Shown here: positions 7,556 through 15,006 of the stretch, in pieces | Position numbering within the stretch: position 1 is the stretch's first letter | How the letters are laid out: each line of letters begins with the position of its first letter | NCBI GenBank assembly: GCA_021805955.1 | Contig: JAJZDO010000713.1 | Span: 1-16,458 of the forward strand | Direction of reading: 5' to 3' | From: Acidobacteriota bacterium | GTDB taxonomy: Bacteria > Acidobacteriota > Terriglobia > Terriglobales > Acidobacteriaceae | DNA length: 16,458 nucleotides | Program-made: the position numbers and the translations under genes | The notes under the pieces: model-generated | The model's database searches: none | What the model saw: the letters and a program-made list of their open reading frames with translations, nothing else | Told to the model about the DNA's origin: nothing

Positions 7556-7981
7556 GTGCCTCGAACGAAACAAAACGTCACGCCCGAACGGCTCTTCCAG
7601 GCCCTTGGGGATCGAACGCGTTTACGCTTGCTCAATCTGATGGGAGATCAGGAGCTTTGTGTCTGTTATTTTGTCGAGATTCTGAATCAGCCTCAACCCA
7701 AGATCTCTCGACATCTGGCCTATCTGCGGCGCGCAGGGGTTGTCACAAGCAGGCGTGAGGGCAAGTGGATTCACTATCGCATGGAACAGCCCTCGAACCC
7801 ACAGGCGCAGGAGTTGCTTCGTAACGTGCTTGCGTGGCTGGCCGACGACAAAGCGATGCAGGCAGATCGAGCGCGGCTGGTCCGCGCCTGTTGTGCGCCG
7901 TCGAAATGTTCGCTTATTCGTGAAGCTCCGCAGCCTGCTTTTGTCAGCGGCAAACCTGAAGATCGCAAGAGGTCCCGATGA
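7556..7981 (+). CDS. arsR: Arsenic-responsive ArsR/SmtB family repressor
   Basis: ArsR is a homodimeric winged-helix repressor that leaves its operator when As(III) binds. The 141-residue product has [17 protein letters not shown], then the metal-loop pair in ELCVCYF (Cys35, Cys37), the recognition helix [16 protein letters not shown] and the wing [11 protein letters not shown]; this matches the E. coli-type CVC sensor. A C-terminal CC...C group (Cys112, 113, 118) is extra and may add an arsenic ligand. The GTG at 7556 is chosen: it starts [13 protein letters not shown], sits six bases after a consensus -10, and any earlier in-frame start (the ATG at 7463) lies inside arsM, upstream of the promoter. 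The stop overlaps acr3 (ATGA at 7978), giving translational coupling. Confidence 0.93.
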   Translation: MPRTKQNVTPERLFQALGDRTRLRLLNLMGDQELCVCYFVEILNQPQPKISRHLAYLRRAGVVTSRREGKWIHYRMEQPSNPQAQELLRNVLAWLADDKAMQADRARLVRACCAPSKCSLIREAPQPAFVSGKPEDRKRSR

Positions 7982-9063
7982 ACAGCTTCACAAAGATTTC
8001 TGCCGCAGCCTGCGCGCCGACTATGCGAAGGAAACTCTCCTTTCTGGATCGCTTTCTTACGCTTTGGATCTTCCTGGCAATGGCGCTCGGTATTTCGATT
8101 GGTTATTGGGTACACGGCATCGCGGGATATCTGAAGTCCATGCAGTCGGGAACGACGAATCTTCCGATAGCTATCGGGCTGATCCTGATGATGTATCCGC
8201 CGCTGGCCAAGGTCCGCTATGAAAAACTGCATGAGGTTTTTCGCAACAAGCGCGTGTTGGGGCTTTCGTTATTGCAGAACTGGCTGATCGGTCCCGCACT
8301 GATGTTCTTGCTGGCCGTGATCTTTATGCGCGATCATCCAGCATATATGCGTGGCCTGATTCTGATCGGTATTGCACGTTGCATAGCGATGGTGCTGGTT
8401 TGGAATGAGCTGGCGGAGGGCGACACGGATTATGTCGCCGGCCTGGTCGCGCTGAACAGCACATTTCAGATCGTCTTCTACAGTTTTTATGCATGGTTGT
8501 TTTTGACCTGCCTGCCGCAGTGGCTTGGCCTGCGCGGAGCCACTGTTTCGTTGGGGATCGGCACGATTGCAGCCACCGTCGGAATCTATCTGGGAATTCC
8601 GTTTGCGGCAGGAATGGCAACTCGATTCACACTGATTCGGTGGAAGGGCGAGGTCTGGTATCGCACACAATTCATGCCGCGTATCAGTCCCATCACGCTG
8701 GTGGCACTGCTGTTCACGATTGTGGTGATGTTCTCTCTGAAAGGAAGCGTGCTCGTTCAACTTCCGCTGGACGTTCTGCGAATTGCGTTACCACTGGTGC
8801 TGTATTTCGCAATCATGTTTTTCATCAGCTTCTGGATGGGCAAACGCGCTGGCGCTGATTATGCTCAATCCGCAACATTGTCGTTTACCGCGGCGGGCAA
8901 CAACTTTGAGCTGGCGATTGCGGTGGCCGTGGCCGTCTTTGGGATAAATTCCGGCGAAGCCTTTGTGGGAATCGTCGGACCATTGATCGAAGTACCCGCA
9001 CTGATCCTGCTGGTCAACGCAGCTTTCTGGTTGCGGCGACGCTGGTACTCGGCTGAGGGATAA
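7978..9063 (+). CDS. acr3: Arsenite efflux permease of the ACR3 family
   Basis: Acr3 extrudes As(OH)3 (and in some members antimonite) across the inner membrane using the proton motive force. The 361-residue product has about ten hydrophobic spans. The family's essential cysteine sits in [13 protein letters not shown] (Cys135), and the conserved Glu in [12 protein letters not shown] (Glu338). [15 protein letters not shown] (160-174) and [19 protein letters not shown] (304-322) are also hallmark segments. It is unrelated to the ArsB fold despite the same job. The start overlaps the arsR stop as ATGA, so expression follows arsR and is presumably arsenite-induced. No arsA ATPase or arsD is present, so it should act alone. 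Confidence 0.95.
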   Translation: MNSFTKISAAACAPTMRRKLSFLDRFLTLWIFLAMALGISIGYWVHGIAGYLKSMQSGTTNLPIAIGLILMMYPPLAKVRYEKLHEVFRNKRVLGLSLLQNWLIGPALMFLLAVIFMRDHPAYMRGLILIGIARCIAMVLVWNELAEGDTDYVAGLVALNSTFQIVFYSFYAWLFLTCLPQWLGLRGATVSLGIGTIAATVGIYLGIPFAAGMATRFTLIRWKGEVWYRTQFMPRISPITLVALLFTIVVMFSLKGSVLVQLPLDVLRIALPLVLYFAIMFFISFWMGKRAGADYAQSATLSFTAAGNNFELAIAVAVAVFGINSGEAFVGIVGPLIEVPALILLVNAAFWLRRRWYSAEG

Positions 9064-9094
9064 TTCTTGATTTCGCCGCAAGCACAACGAGCTT

Positions 9095-9114
9095 GTCAAG
9101 GACATTTCCTTGGC
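9095..9114 (+). terminator. Possible hairpin after acr3
   Basis: CAAGGA (9097-9102) and TCCTTG (9107-9112) pair perfectly across a four-base loop, extended by a G-U and a G-C pair to eight. No T-run follows directly (the next T-rich bases are about 12 downstream), so it is a weak intrinsic terminator candidate. The rest of the 9064-9279 gap holds little else besides a possible promoter. Confidence 0.3.
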
Positions 9115-9194
9115 ATCGAAGGAGAATTTTCACCGCACATCAAATGACAAAATGGTCACAATCGCTTCGATCACTTTCATGAAGAGTAGGCGTC

Positions 9195-9200
9195 TACAAT
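9195..9200 (+). promoter_or_regulatory. Possible -10 element before the carboxypeptidase-regulatory-like gene
   Basis: TACAAT matches the -10 consensus at five of six positions in an otherwise gene-free stretch upstream of the frame. No convincing -35 is visible at 15-18 bases, so this is tentative. Confidence 0.35.
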
Positions 9201-9279
9201 AGTTGCTAGTACCAGCATTTTGGCAGCTACTGTGCGTGTAGAAACCCTCAACTCAGAAAGCCGAATCGGGGAATTTTGT

Positions 9280-10485
9280 TTGTTTGATTTTTTTCACATT
9301 GGTAATGCTCGCTCCTGTAAGTCGTCTGAACACTCACCGGCAAAATCCAGTCGCAGAATCGTTCGAGGATTTTGGGGACTCTTGTGTTTGATGGCTGCTT
9401 GCGGTTCGGGGATCGCTCAGATCGCTCCGAGAGAGTATTCCGCAAGCAACACACTGCCCGAAGCTCCGACCGCGCAATTTCAGATACAAAATGGAACGCA
9501 AAACGAGGTACAAAGTACCGCCGATGGCGCTACAACTGCTGCGGAACCGACTGCTCCCGGGGCGACTGCGGCCATCATCGGAACAGTGGAAGACACAAAC
9601 AACGATGTGATTCAGGGGGCAAAGGTTGAGCTTACCTCTACCGCTGGAAAAACGTACATCCAGATCTCAGGCAGCGACGGGCAGTTCGCCTTTCCAGCAC
9701 TTCCGGCGGGCACGTATCGAATCGTAGTTACAGGAAAAGGATGGGGCACGTATTCACTGCCTGGAATCTCACTTTCTGGCGGCGAAAGTAAAATCTTATC
9801 TCAAGTCGTACTCCCTGCCTCCAGCGGCGTCACGGAAGTTCACGTAGATGGTAGCGCGGTTGCATTGTCGGAGCAGCAGGTCCAGATTGCCATCCAGCAG
9901 CGAGCGCTTGGTGTATTTCCAAACTTCTATAGCGCCTTTGATTGGAACGCTCCTCCGATGCTGCCGCGGCAGAAGTATGCACTCGCGTTTCGTTCAATGA
10001 TTGACCCGATGACCTTTGTGGGAGCCGGCATGATTGCCGGGGTCGAACAAGCTCGTGATACGTTTCCGGGGTATGGTCTGGGCAGCGTCGGTTATGCGAG
10101 GCGATACGGGGCGGCATATGCCAACAGCTTCTCTGGAAGAATGCTGGGTGGCGCGGTCTTCCCATCGCTTTTTCATCAGGATCCTCGCTATTTCTACAAG
10201 GGATCAGGGTCCATATTTTCACGTGCGCTCTACGCACTGTCCACAGCTCTGATTACCAAGGGCGACAATGGACGCTGGCAGCCCAACTACTCGCATGTTC
10301 TGGGCAACTTCACGGCTGGCGCAATCTCAAACCTGTATTATCCAGCCTCCAGCCGCGGACTTTCTCTGACACTCATCAACGGCGCGCTGGAGACTGCCGG
10401 GGATGCGGCGACGGATTTTGCGCGGGAATTTTTCCTGCGCGGAATTACTTCACATGTGCCCAGCTACAACAACGGGAAGCCCTAG
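9280..10485 (+). CDS. Secreted carboxypeptidase-regulatory-like domain protein, Acidobacteriota type
   Basis: The frame encodes 401 residues from TTG 9280, which follows GGGGA by seven bases. In-frame TTG 9220 and GTG 9232 have no ribosome site and stay possible. A basic segment and hydrophobic core (about 26-48, GFWGLLCLMAACGSGIAQ) form an export signal; MAAC resembles a lipobox but has Met at -3, so SPI cleavage after GIAQ is also plausible. A Thr/Ala/Pro-rich linker leads to a beta-sandwich of the carboxypeptidase regulatory type (about 98-185, with IIGTVEDTNNDVIQGAKV and GSDGQFAFPALPAGTYRI). The remaining 190 residues (LGVFPNFYSAFDWNAPP, FHQDPRYFYKGSGS, CxxC-free, many Gly/Tyr) form a domain I recall from many Acidobacteriota proteins of unknown function, perhaps outer-membrane associated. 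It follows acr3 but is unlikely to belong to the arsenic response. Confidence 0.85.
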   Translation: MFDFFHIGNARSCKSSEHSPAKSSRRIVRGFWGLLCLMAACGSGIAQIAPREYSASNTLPEAPTAQFQIQNGTQNEVQSTADGATTAAEPTAPGATAAIIGTVEDTNNDVIQGAKVELTSTAGKTYIQISGSDGQFAFPALPAGTYRIVVTGKGWGTYSLPGISLSGGESKILSQVVLPASSGVTEVHVDGSAVALSEQQVQIAIQQRALGVFPNFYSAFDWNAPPMLPRQKYALAFRSMIDPMTFVGAGMIAGVEQARDTFPGYGLGSVGYARRYGAAYANSFSGRMLGGAVFPSLFHQDPRYFYKGSGSIFSRALYALSTALITKGDNGRWQPNYSHVLGNFTAGAISNLYYPASSRGLSLTLINGALETAGDAATDFAREFFLRGITSHVPSYNNGKP

Positions 10486-10496
10486 TCAATCTGGGC

Positions 10497-10502
10497 TAAA
10501 AT
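10497..10502 (+). promoter_or_regulatory. -10 element six bases before the 71-residue gene (leaderless)
   Basis: TAAAAT ends six bases before ATG 10509, so transcription would start at the ATG itself. There is no Shine-Dalgarno site. No clear -35 is visible. Confidence 0.5.
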
Positions 10503-10508
10503 AGCGTT

Positions 10509-10724
10509 ATGCCGTTTCCTGTCCGCACCTGCGCCGTCTGCTCCGAAGAGTTTGAGCTGAGGCCAGACAAACCAGGCTTTGCCAACCGCTGCCCAGCGTG
10601 CAGCGAACCGGAAGAGGGTGACGCCGGAGGCGATCCGATGCTGGCCGCAGCAGAAAGCGCAAGTGAAGTGAACGCTGCACGGCGCCGAGCGATGTATGAC
10701 CTGCTCTATCGCAAGGAAAGCTAA
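10509..10724 (+). CDS. Small CxxC-CxxC zinc-ribbon-like protein
   Basis: This 71-residue product has TCAVC (Cys8, Cys11) and RCPAC (Cys28, Cys31), spaced as in small zinc ribbons, then an acidic stretch and a basic helix-like end (ARRRAMYDLLYRKES). It is probably a structural zinc protein, perhaps binding nucleic acid or a protein partner; no function is established. A -10-like TAAAAT precedes the ATG by six bases. It lies 34 bases before ftsY on the same strand. Reading frame, cysteine spacing and promoter together make it a real gene despite the length. Confidence 0.75.
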   Translation: MPFPVRTCAVCSEEFELRPDKPGFANRCPACSEPEEGDAGGDPMLAAAESASEVNAARRRAMYDLLYRKES

Positions 10725-10758
10725 GCTGGCTCAATTGCGCATTTTCACCGGATAATCC

Positions 10759-11754
10759 ATGATGATCTCTCGCTTCTTTGGCAACAAAAAAATCGAGTCT
10801 GCCCCGGAATCCGCCGAGTCGTCGACAGCACAGGTAGAGTCAATGAGCCTGTTGTCGCGGATGAAGCAGGCCGTGACTCGGACGCGAGAATCCCTGGCGT
10901 CAAAGCTGGAAGACGTGCTGGCGATGACGCGCAGCGTCGATGAAGATGCGCTGCAGAGACTGGAAGCCGCATTGCTCACAAGCGATCTGGGGCTGGCGAC
11001 GACAACTGCCATTCTGGATGAGTTGCGCGACCGCGCGCGTCGGCAAGGAATTGAGAGCGGTGAGGAGTTGCGTCGACTGCTGCGAGAACAGTTGTGCGGA
11101 ATTCTGATGTCTCCGCCGAATCAGGAAGTGATTGCCGACCCGCCCCCGACGGTGCTGTTTCTGGTGGGCGTGAACGGGACAGGAAAGACTACGACGAGCG
11201 GAAAGCTGGCGGCTCACTATAGCAACCAGGGTAAATCAGTTCTGCTCTGCGCTGCGGATACGTTTCGGGCGGCGGCGATTGAGCAACTTGAAGTGTGGTC
11301 CGCGCGCTCTGGAGTGGAGCTGATACGCACGAAGCAGGGAGGCGATCCTTCGGCAGTATTATTCGATTCCATTACTGCGGCCAAGGCGCGAAGCCTGGAC
11401 ATGCTGATCGTAGATACGGCGGGAAGGCTGCACACCAAAAGCGGACTGATGGACGAGTTGGGGAAGATGCGTCGCACAGCGGCACGCTTGATTCCCGGCG
11501 CACCTCACGAGGTTCTGCTCGTGATGGACGCGACGACGGGACAGAACGGATTGCAGCAAGCGCGTCTTTTTGCTGAAGTTGCAGGGGTTACCGGTATCGT
11601 GCTGACCAAGCTGGATGGTACGGCCAAAGGCGGCATCGCTGTAGCGATTGCGCGCGAGATGAATCTGCCGGTGCGATTTGCGGGCGTAGGCGAGAAACTG
11701 GAAGATATTTTGCCGTTTGATGCCGACAGTTTTGTCGATTCGCTGCTCGGCTAG
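10759..11754 (+). CDS. ftsY: Signal recognition particle receptor FtsY
   Basis: FtsY is the SRP GTPase receptor that docks ribosome-Ffh complexes at the membrane for co-translational insertion. The 331-residue product has a short N-terminal segment, a helical N domain (about 30-115) and the G domain: GVNGTGKTTT (137-146), CAADTFRAAA (164-173), DTAGRLHTKSGLMDEL (219-234), DATTGQNG (257-264), TKLDGTAKGG (283-292) and FAGVGEKLEDILPF (307-320), all in order. The acidic A domain of E. coli FtsY is missing, as in most bacteria outside the gamma-proteobacteria, so membrane contact would rely on the N-terminal helix. ATG 10759 is followed at once by a second ATG (10762); either may be used. The ribD start lies about 30 bases after its stop. 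Confidence 0.96.
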   Translation: MMISRFFGNKKIESAPESAESSTAQVESMSLLSRMKQAVTRTRESLASKLEDVLAMTRSVDEDALQRLEAALLTSDLGLATTTAILDELRDRARRQGIESGEELRRLLREQLCGILMSPPNQEVIADPPPTVLFLVGVNGTGKTTTSGKLAAHYSNQGKSVLLCAADTFRAAAIEQLEVWSARSGVELIRTKQGGDPSAVLFDSITAAKARSLDMLIVDTAGRLHTKSGLMDELGKMRRTAARLIPGAPHEVLLVMDATTGQNGLQQARLFAEVAGVTGIVLTKLDGTAKGGIAVAIAREMNLPVRFAGVGEKLEDILPFDADSFVDSLLG

Positions 11755-11786
11755 GCCACTGCATTGTTGTTTTCAGATTGAGCGTC

Positions 11787-12974
11787 ATGGACATCATGGA
11801 CATGCCGAAGGATTTTGCATTGCAGAATTTGGCACAACCACGCGAAAACCAAGCGCGCCGCTGGATGCGGCGTGCGCTGGAACTGGCGCAGCGAGGTGCA
11901 GGTCTGGCATCGCCAAATCCTTTGGTCGGTGCAGTGCTGGTGGATGCGGATGGGGATCTGGTCGGCGAAGGATGGCACGAGTATGAGCGGCGAGAACACG
12001 CGGAGATCGTTGCGCTGCGGCAGGCTGGCGCACGGGCACGCGGCGCAATCGCCTACGTCACGCTGGAGCCATGCAGTCACACGGGACGCACCGGCCCCTG
12101 CGCGCAGGCACTGATTGATGCTGGAGTGGCTCGCGTGGTGGTCGCGACCGAAGACCCCAATCCCCAGGTGGCTGGAGGCGGCATCGGGATGCTCCGCGCG
12201 GCTGGTATTGGGGTTGAGTGTGGGCTGATGCACGCGGAGGCGCAGCATATCAACGAGGCATTTGCACGCTGGATCCAGCACAGGCTGCCATTCCTGACAC
12301 TGAAGGTGGCGATGACGCTGGATGGACGCATCGCACCCGCCGTAAATCCGCACCAATTCTCGTCGACAGGTCCACATTGGATAACCTCCGAGGGTGCGCG
12401 CGCCGAGGTGCAGCAGATGCGCCATGCGGCAGATGCCATCCTGACCGGAATTGGAACCGTGCTAGCGGATGATCCGCTGTTGACGGATCGAAGCGGATTG
12501 CCTCGTCGGCGCAGACTGCTCCGCGTGATTCTGGATTCCGCGCTGCGCCTTCCGATGACATCACAGTTGGTGAAGACGGCTGAAGAAGATGTGCTGGCGT
12601 GCACGCTGAGCGGGGACGAGAGTCGCGTGAGGCAGTTGCGTGAGTGCGGCGTGCGCGTGGAGCAGTTTGTGCCCGCGCCGGATGGAAATCTGCTGCTGGA
12701 AGACGTGCTGCAAAGACTGGGAGCAGAAGCGATTTTGAGCGTGATGGTCGAGGCTGGAACACGACTGAACACGGCACTGCTCAAAGGCGGCCTGGTGGAT
12801 CGACTGGAGTGTTTTGTGGCGCCAACGATTCTGGGTCATGATGGGCGCCCTGCATGGGATGCGATGGCAGTTCCCGTCTCGCTGCCGAACGCAATCTGGA
12901 CCACCTGCGGACCAGATCTCCGACTCAGCAGCTTGCTGCGAAACCCCTGGCCGGTCATGGTTCAGGGACGATAG
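11787..12974 (+). CDS. ribD: Bifunctional diaminohydroxyphosphoribosylaminopyrimidine deaminase / 5-amino-6-(5-phosphoribosylamino)uracil reductase
   Basis: RibD performs the second and third steps of riboflavin synthesis. Residues below count from ATG 11787. The deaminase half has SPNPLVGAVL (42-51), the zinc motif HAE (His71, Glu73) and LEPCSHTGRTGPC (Cys96, Cys105); His71 and the two Cys bind zinc and Glu73 shuttles protons. The reductase half has LKVAMTLDGRIA (172-183), HWITSEGARAEVQQMR (197-212), AILTGIGTVLADDPLLT (217-233) and a VEAGTRLNTALL segment near 321. Length (395) fits the family. Three in-frame ATGs (11787, 11796, 11802) and a TTG (11778) crowd the start and none has a ribosome site; I take the first ATG. 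No FMN riboswitch precedes it. It is tightly followed by ribE. Confidence 0.95.
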   Translation: MDIMDMPKDFALQNLAQPRENQARRWMRRALELAQRGAGLASPNPLVGAVLVDADGDLVGEGWHEYERREHAEIVALRQAGARARGAIAYVTLEPCSHTGRTGPCAQALIDAGVARVVVATEDPNPQVAGGGIGMLRAAGIGVECGLMHAEAQHINEAFARWIQHRLPFLTLKVAMTLDGRIAPAVNPHQFSSTGPHWITSEGARAEVQQMRHAADAILTGIGTVLADDPLLTDRSGLPRRRRLLRVILDSALRLPMTSQLVKTAEEDVLACTLSGDESRVRQLRECGVRVEQFVPAPDGNLLLEDVLQRLGAEAILSVMVEAGTRLNTALLKGGLVDRLECFVAPTILGHDGRPAWDAMAVPVSLPNAIWTTCGPDLRLSSLLRNPWPVMVQGR

Positions 12975-12977
12975 ACT
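12972..12977 (+). promoter_or_regulatory. -10-like element before ribE, overlapping the ribD stop codon
   Basis: TAGACT begins with the TAG stop of ribD and ends six bases before the ribE ATG at 12984. Transcription from it would be leaderless, giving ribE its own start besides read-through from ribD. No -35 match is seen, so confidence is limited. Confidence 0.4.
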
Positions 12978-12983
12978 CAATAC

Positions 12984-13697
12984 ATGTTCACGGGAATCAT
13001 TGAGCAGACCGGGCGCATCATCAGTATGGAGCCACACGGCGCAGTGCAAAGGCTGACGGTAGAGTGCCCCGGCATTGCTGGACAATTGCGCGAAGGCGAT
13101 TCGCTGGCCGTTTCCGGGGTTTGCCTGACCGCTCTGGATGTGAACGAGCGCTATTTTCATGCTGATCTGGCGGTAGAGACGCTTGCTCGTACGACCCTGA
13201 CACAGCTAGCCCCAGGCGCACTGGTGAATCTGGAGCTGCCAACGGCAGCAGGCGCTCCGTTGGGCGGGCATGTCGTGCAGGGTCACGTGGACGGGACAGG
13301 AACCCTGGTTTCGCTGGTGCCCACGCAGTCGCAGAAAAGCGAGCACTTCGACGCTGCCACAACGGACTGGCGCATGACGATTCGCGTGCCCGAGGCGATC
13401 CGTGCCTACATGGTTCCCAAAGGCTCGGTCTCCGTGGAAGGAATCAGCCTGACGATTGCTGCAACGGATATTCCCAAGGGTGGCGAAACAATTGAGATTG
13501 CCATCCTGCCCCTGACCTGGTCGCGAACCAATCTGCACGCTCTGGCCGCTGGATCTGCCGTCAATCTGGAGGCCGATATTCTCATCAAGTCCGCTGCGCT
13601 GCGCAACGCCGGAGGAAAAGCTCCCTCAGATTACAGGCTGGAATCTGCGAACAGTTTTGACCTGACCGAATCGTGGCTGGTAGCAAACGGATATTGA
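12984..13697 (+). CDS. ribE: Riboflavin synthase, alpha subunit
   Basis: This trimeric enzyme dismutates two 6,7-dimethyl-8-ribityllumazines to riboflavin and a pyrimidine that re-enters the pathway. The 237-residue product has the tandem barrel signature: MFTGIIEQTGRI at the N-terminus, GDSLAVSGVCLTAL (38-51), the hallmark GGHVVQGHVDGTG (94-106), and the second-repeat equivalents KGSVSVEGISLTI (146-158) and VNLEADILIK (193-202). It is about 20 residues longer than usual because of a longer linker near 113-128 and a C-terminal tail of some 35 residues. It lies nine bases after ribD. Lumazine synthase (ribH) and ribBA, often next in riboflavin operons, are not in this window. Confidence 0.95.
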   Translation: MFTGIIEQTGRIISMEPHGAVQRLTVECPGIAGQLREGDSLAVSGVCLTALDVNERYFHADLAVETLARTTLTQLAPGALVNLELPTAAGAPLGGHVVQGHVDGTGTLVSLVPTQSQKSEHFDAATTDWRMTIRVPEAIRAYMVPKGSVSVEGISLTIAATDIPKGGETIEIAILPLTWSRTNLHALAAGSAVNLEADILIKSAALRNAGGKAPSDYRLESANSFDLTESWLVANGY

Positions 13698-13784
13698 GCC
13701 AAACCAGTAATTGGTAGCGTTGAGCGTTCCGATCCGAATTTGCGTCCATCCATCAGGGTGGAATGGAAGCTGATACCCTTGCGA

Positions 13785-13790
13785 TAGACG
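13785..13790 (+). promoter_or_regulatory. Weak -10-like element before pilC
   Basis: TAGACG ends six bases before ATG 13797, with the same spacing as the hexamers before arsR, the 71-residue gene and ribE, but its last base is G rather than the highly conserved T. An alternative is TACCCT at 13773-13778, preceded by TG. The 99-base gap from 13698 is otherwise featureless. Confidence 0.25.
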
Positions 13791-13796
13791 GAATCT

Positions 13797-14996
13797 ATGG
13801 CTGAATTTGTGATCAAACTGGCGGATGAACGCGGTCGCGTTCAGGAGCAGACGCATGTTGCTGCCTCTGCCGAGGAGCTGCGTCAACGCTTCACTCACGC
13901 CGGATATCATGTTTTTCACGTGCATCCCAAGGGTGGATTTGGGAACCGCAAGAAAAAGACCAAACTTGAGCCTTTTCTTATCTTCAATCAGCAGTTCCTC
14001 ACGTTGATTCGAGCGGGACTGCCCATTCACGGATCCCTGGAGATGCTTGCAAAGAATCAGCGCAATCCACACTTTGCCGGACAACTGCTCAATGTGACGG
14101 ATCGCGTGAAGACCGGCGAATCGCTTTCCACGGCGTTTGAAGCGCAGGGCGGATTTCCCGTGATGTACACAACGACACTGCTGGCCGGAGAACGCTCCGG
14201 TAACTTGCAGGAGGTGCTGGAACGATTTGTCAGTTTTCAGCGAATCTCGCTCACCTTCCGCAAGAAACTGACGGCGTCGCTGATTTACCCTACCGTGCTG
14301 ATCTGTATCGTGATTGCGCTGTTTATCTTTCTCATCACGTTTGTCGTTCCCAGCTTTGCCACACTCTATGACCAGATGGGATCGCACCTACCCTGGCTCA
14401 CTGTCGAGCTGCTCGCCTTTGGCAAGCAGGCGCAGCACAAAGGTCCATGGGTAGGCCTGGTGCTGATCGCGTTGGGTTTTGTTGCGCGCCGCTATGCACG
14501 AACCGACACAGGCCGCGACCTGGTGGATGGTGTGCGCATTCACTTGCCCATCTTTGGCAAAATCTGGATCAAGTACCAGGTCGCGCTCTTTGGCCGGACG
14601 CTCTCCACGCTGCTGACCGGCGGCCTGCCGCTGGTGCCATCGCTCGAGACCGCGGCGCGCTCCATTGCTTCCAATCGCATTGCCAAAGCTGTTTTCTCCG
14701 CAGTCGTTCGTGTGCGCGAGGGCAAGAATCTTGCCGACTCATTGCAGGCTACAGGGGTATTTCCCGGCGTGGCCATCGAGATGATCTCTGTCGGCGAACA
14801 GACCGGCGCATTGCCCCAGATGCTGAACTCCGTGTCGGAGTTTTTTGAGGAGGATGTGGAAACCAATCTGACCGCAGCCATGGCACTGATTGAACCGGTC
14901 ATCCTGTTGGTGATGGGCGTCTTTGTCGTCATCATTTTGATTGCCTTGTACCTGCCGATCTTCTCACTCGGCCAGATTCAGCAGTTCTCACACTAG
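13797..14996 (+). CDS. pilC: Type IV pilus/type II secretion inner-membrane platform protein (PilC/GspF family)
   Basis: The 399-residue protein has the two-copy T2SSF architecture: residues 60-190 and about 263-388, each with the GE-SG type motif (GERSGNLQEVL at 131, GEQTGALPQML at 333). Membrane spans are YPTVLICIVIALFIFLITFVV (164-184), about 217-230, and ALIEPVILLVMGVFVVIILI (363-382). The N-terminal 45 residues form a small cytoplasmic domain, followed by a basic linker (GNRKKKTK). It organises pilin polymerisation with the PilB ATPase, encoded ten bases downstream, so a pilC-pilB unit is clear. Whether it serves pili or type II secretion cannot be told without the pilins and secretin, which lie outside the window. 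Confidence 0.93.
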   Translation: MAEFVIKLADERGRVQEQTHVAASAEELRQRFTHAGYHVFHVHPKGGFGNRKKKTKLEPFLIFNQQFLTLIRAGLPIHGSLEMLAKNQRNPHFAGQLLNVTDRVKTGESLSTAFEAQGGFPVMYTTTLLAGERSGNLQEVLERFVSFQRISLTFRKKLTASLIYPTVLICIVIALFIFLITFVVPSFATLYDQMGSHLPWLTVELLAFGKQAQHKGPWVGLVLIALGFVARRYARTDTGRDLVDGVRIHLPIFGKIWIKYQVALFGRTLSTLLTGGLPLVPSLETAARSIASNRIAKAVFSAVVRVREGKNLADSLQATGVFPGVAIEMISVGEQTGALPQMLNSVSEFFEEDVETNLTAAMALIEPVILLVMGVFVVIILIALYLPIFSLGQIQQFSH

Positions 14997-15006
14997 CGAG
15001 ATACCT

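Noticed and set aside
10478..10497. AGCCC/GGGCT hairpin at the end of the carboxypeptidase-regulatory-like gene
   Set aside because: The stem is only five pairs with a ten-base loop and no T-run, and it overlaps the -10 of the next gene, so I do not call it a terminator.
11755..11786. FMN (RFN) riboswitch before ribD
   Set aside because: The gap from ftsY to ribD is about 30 bases, far too short for the roughly 120-base element, and none of its conserved segments is seen.
13698..13796. Repeated GCGTT and CCATC-like words in the ribE-pilC gap
   Set aside because: The words are too short and imperfect to count as a repeat family, operator or terminator.
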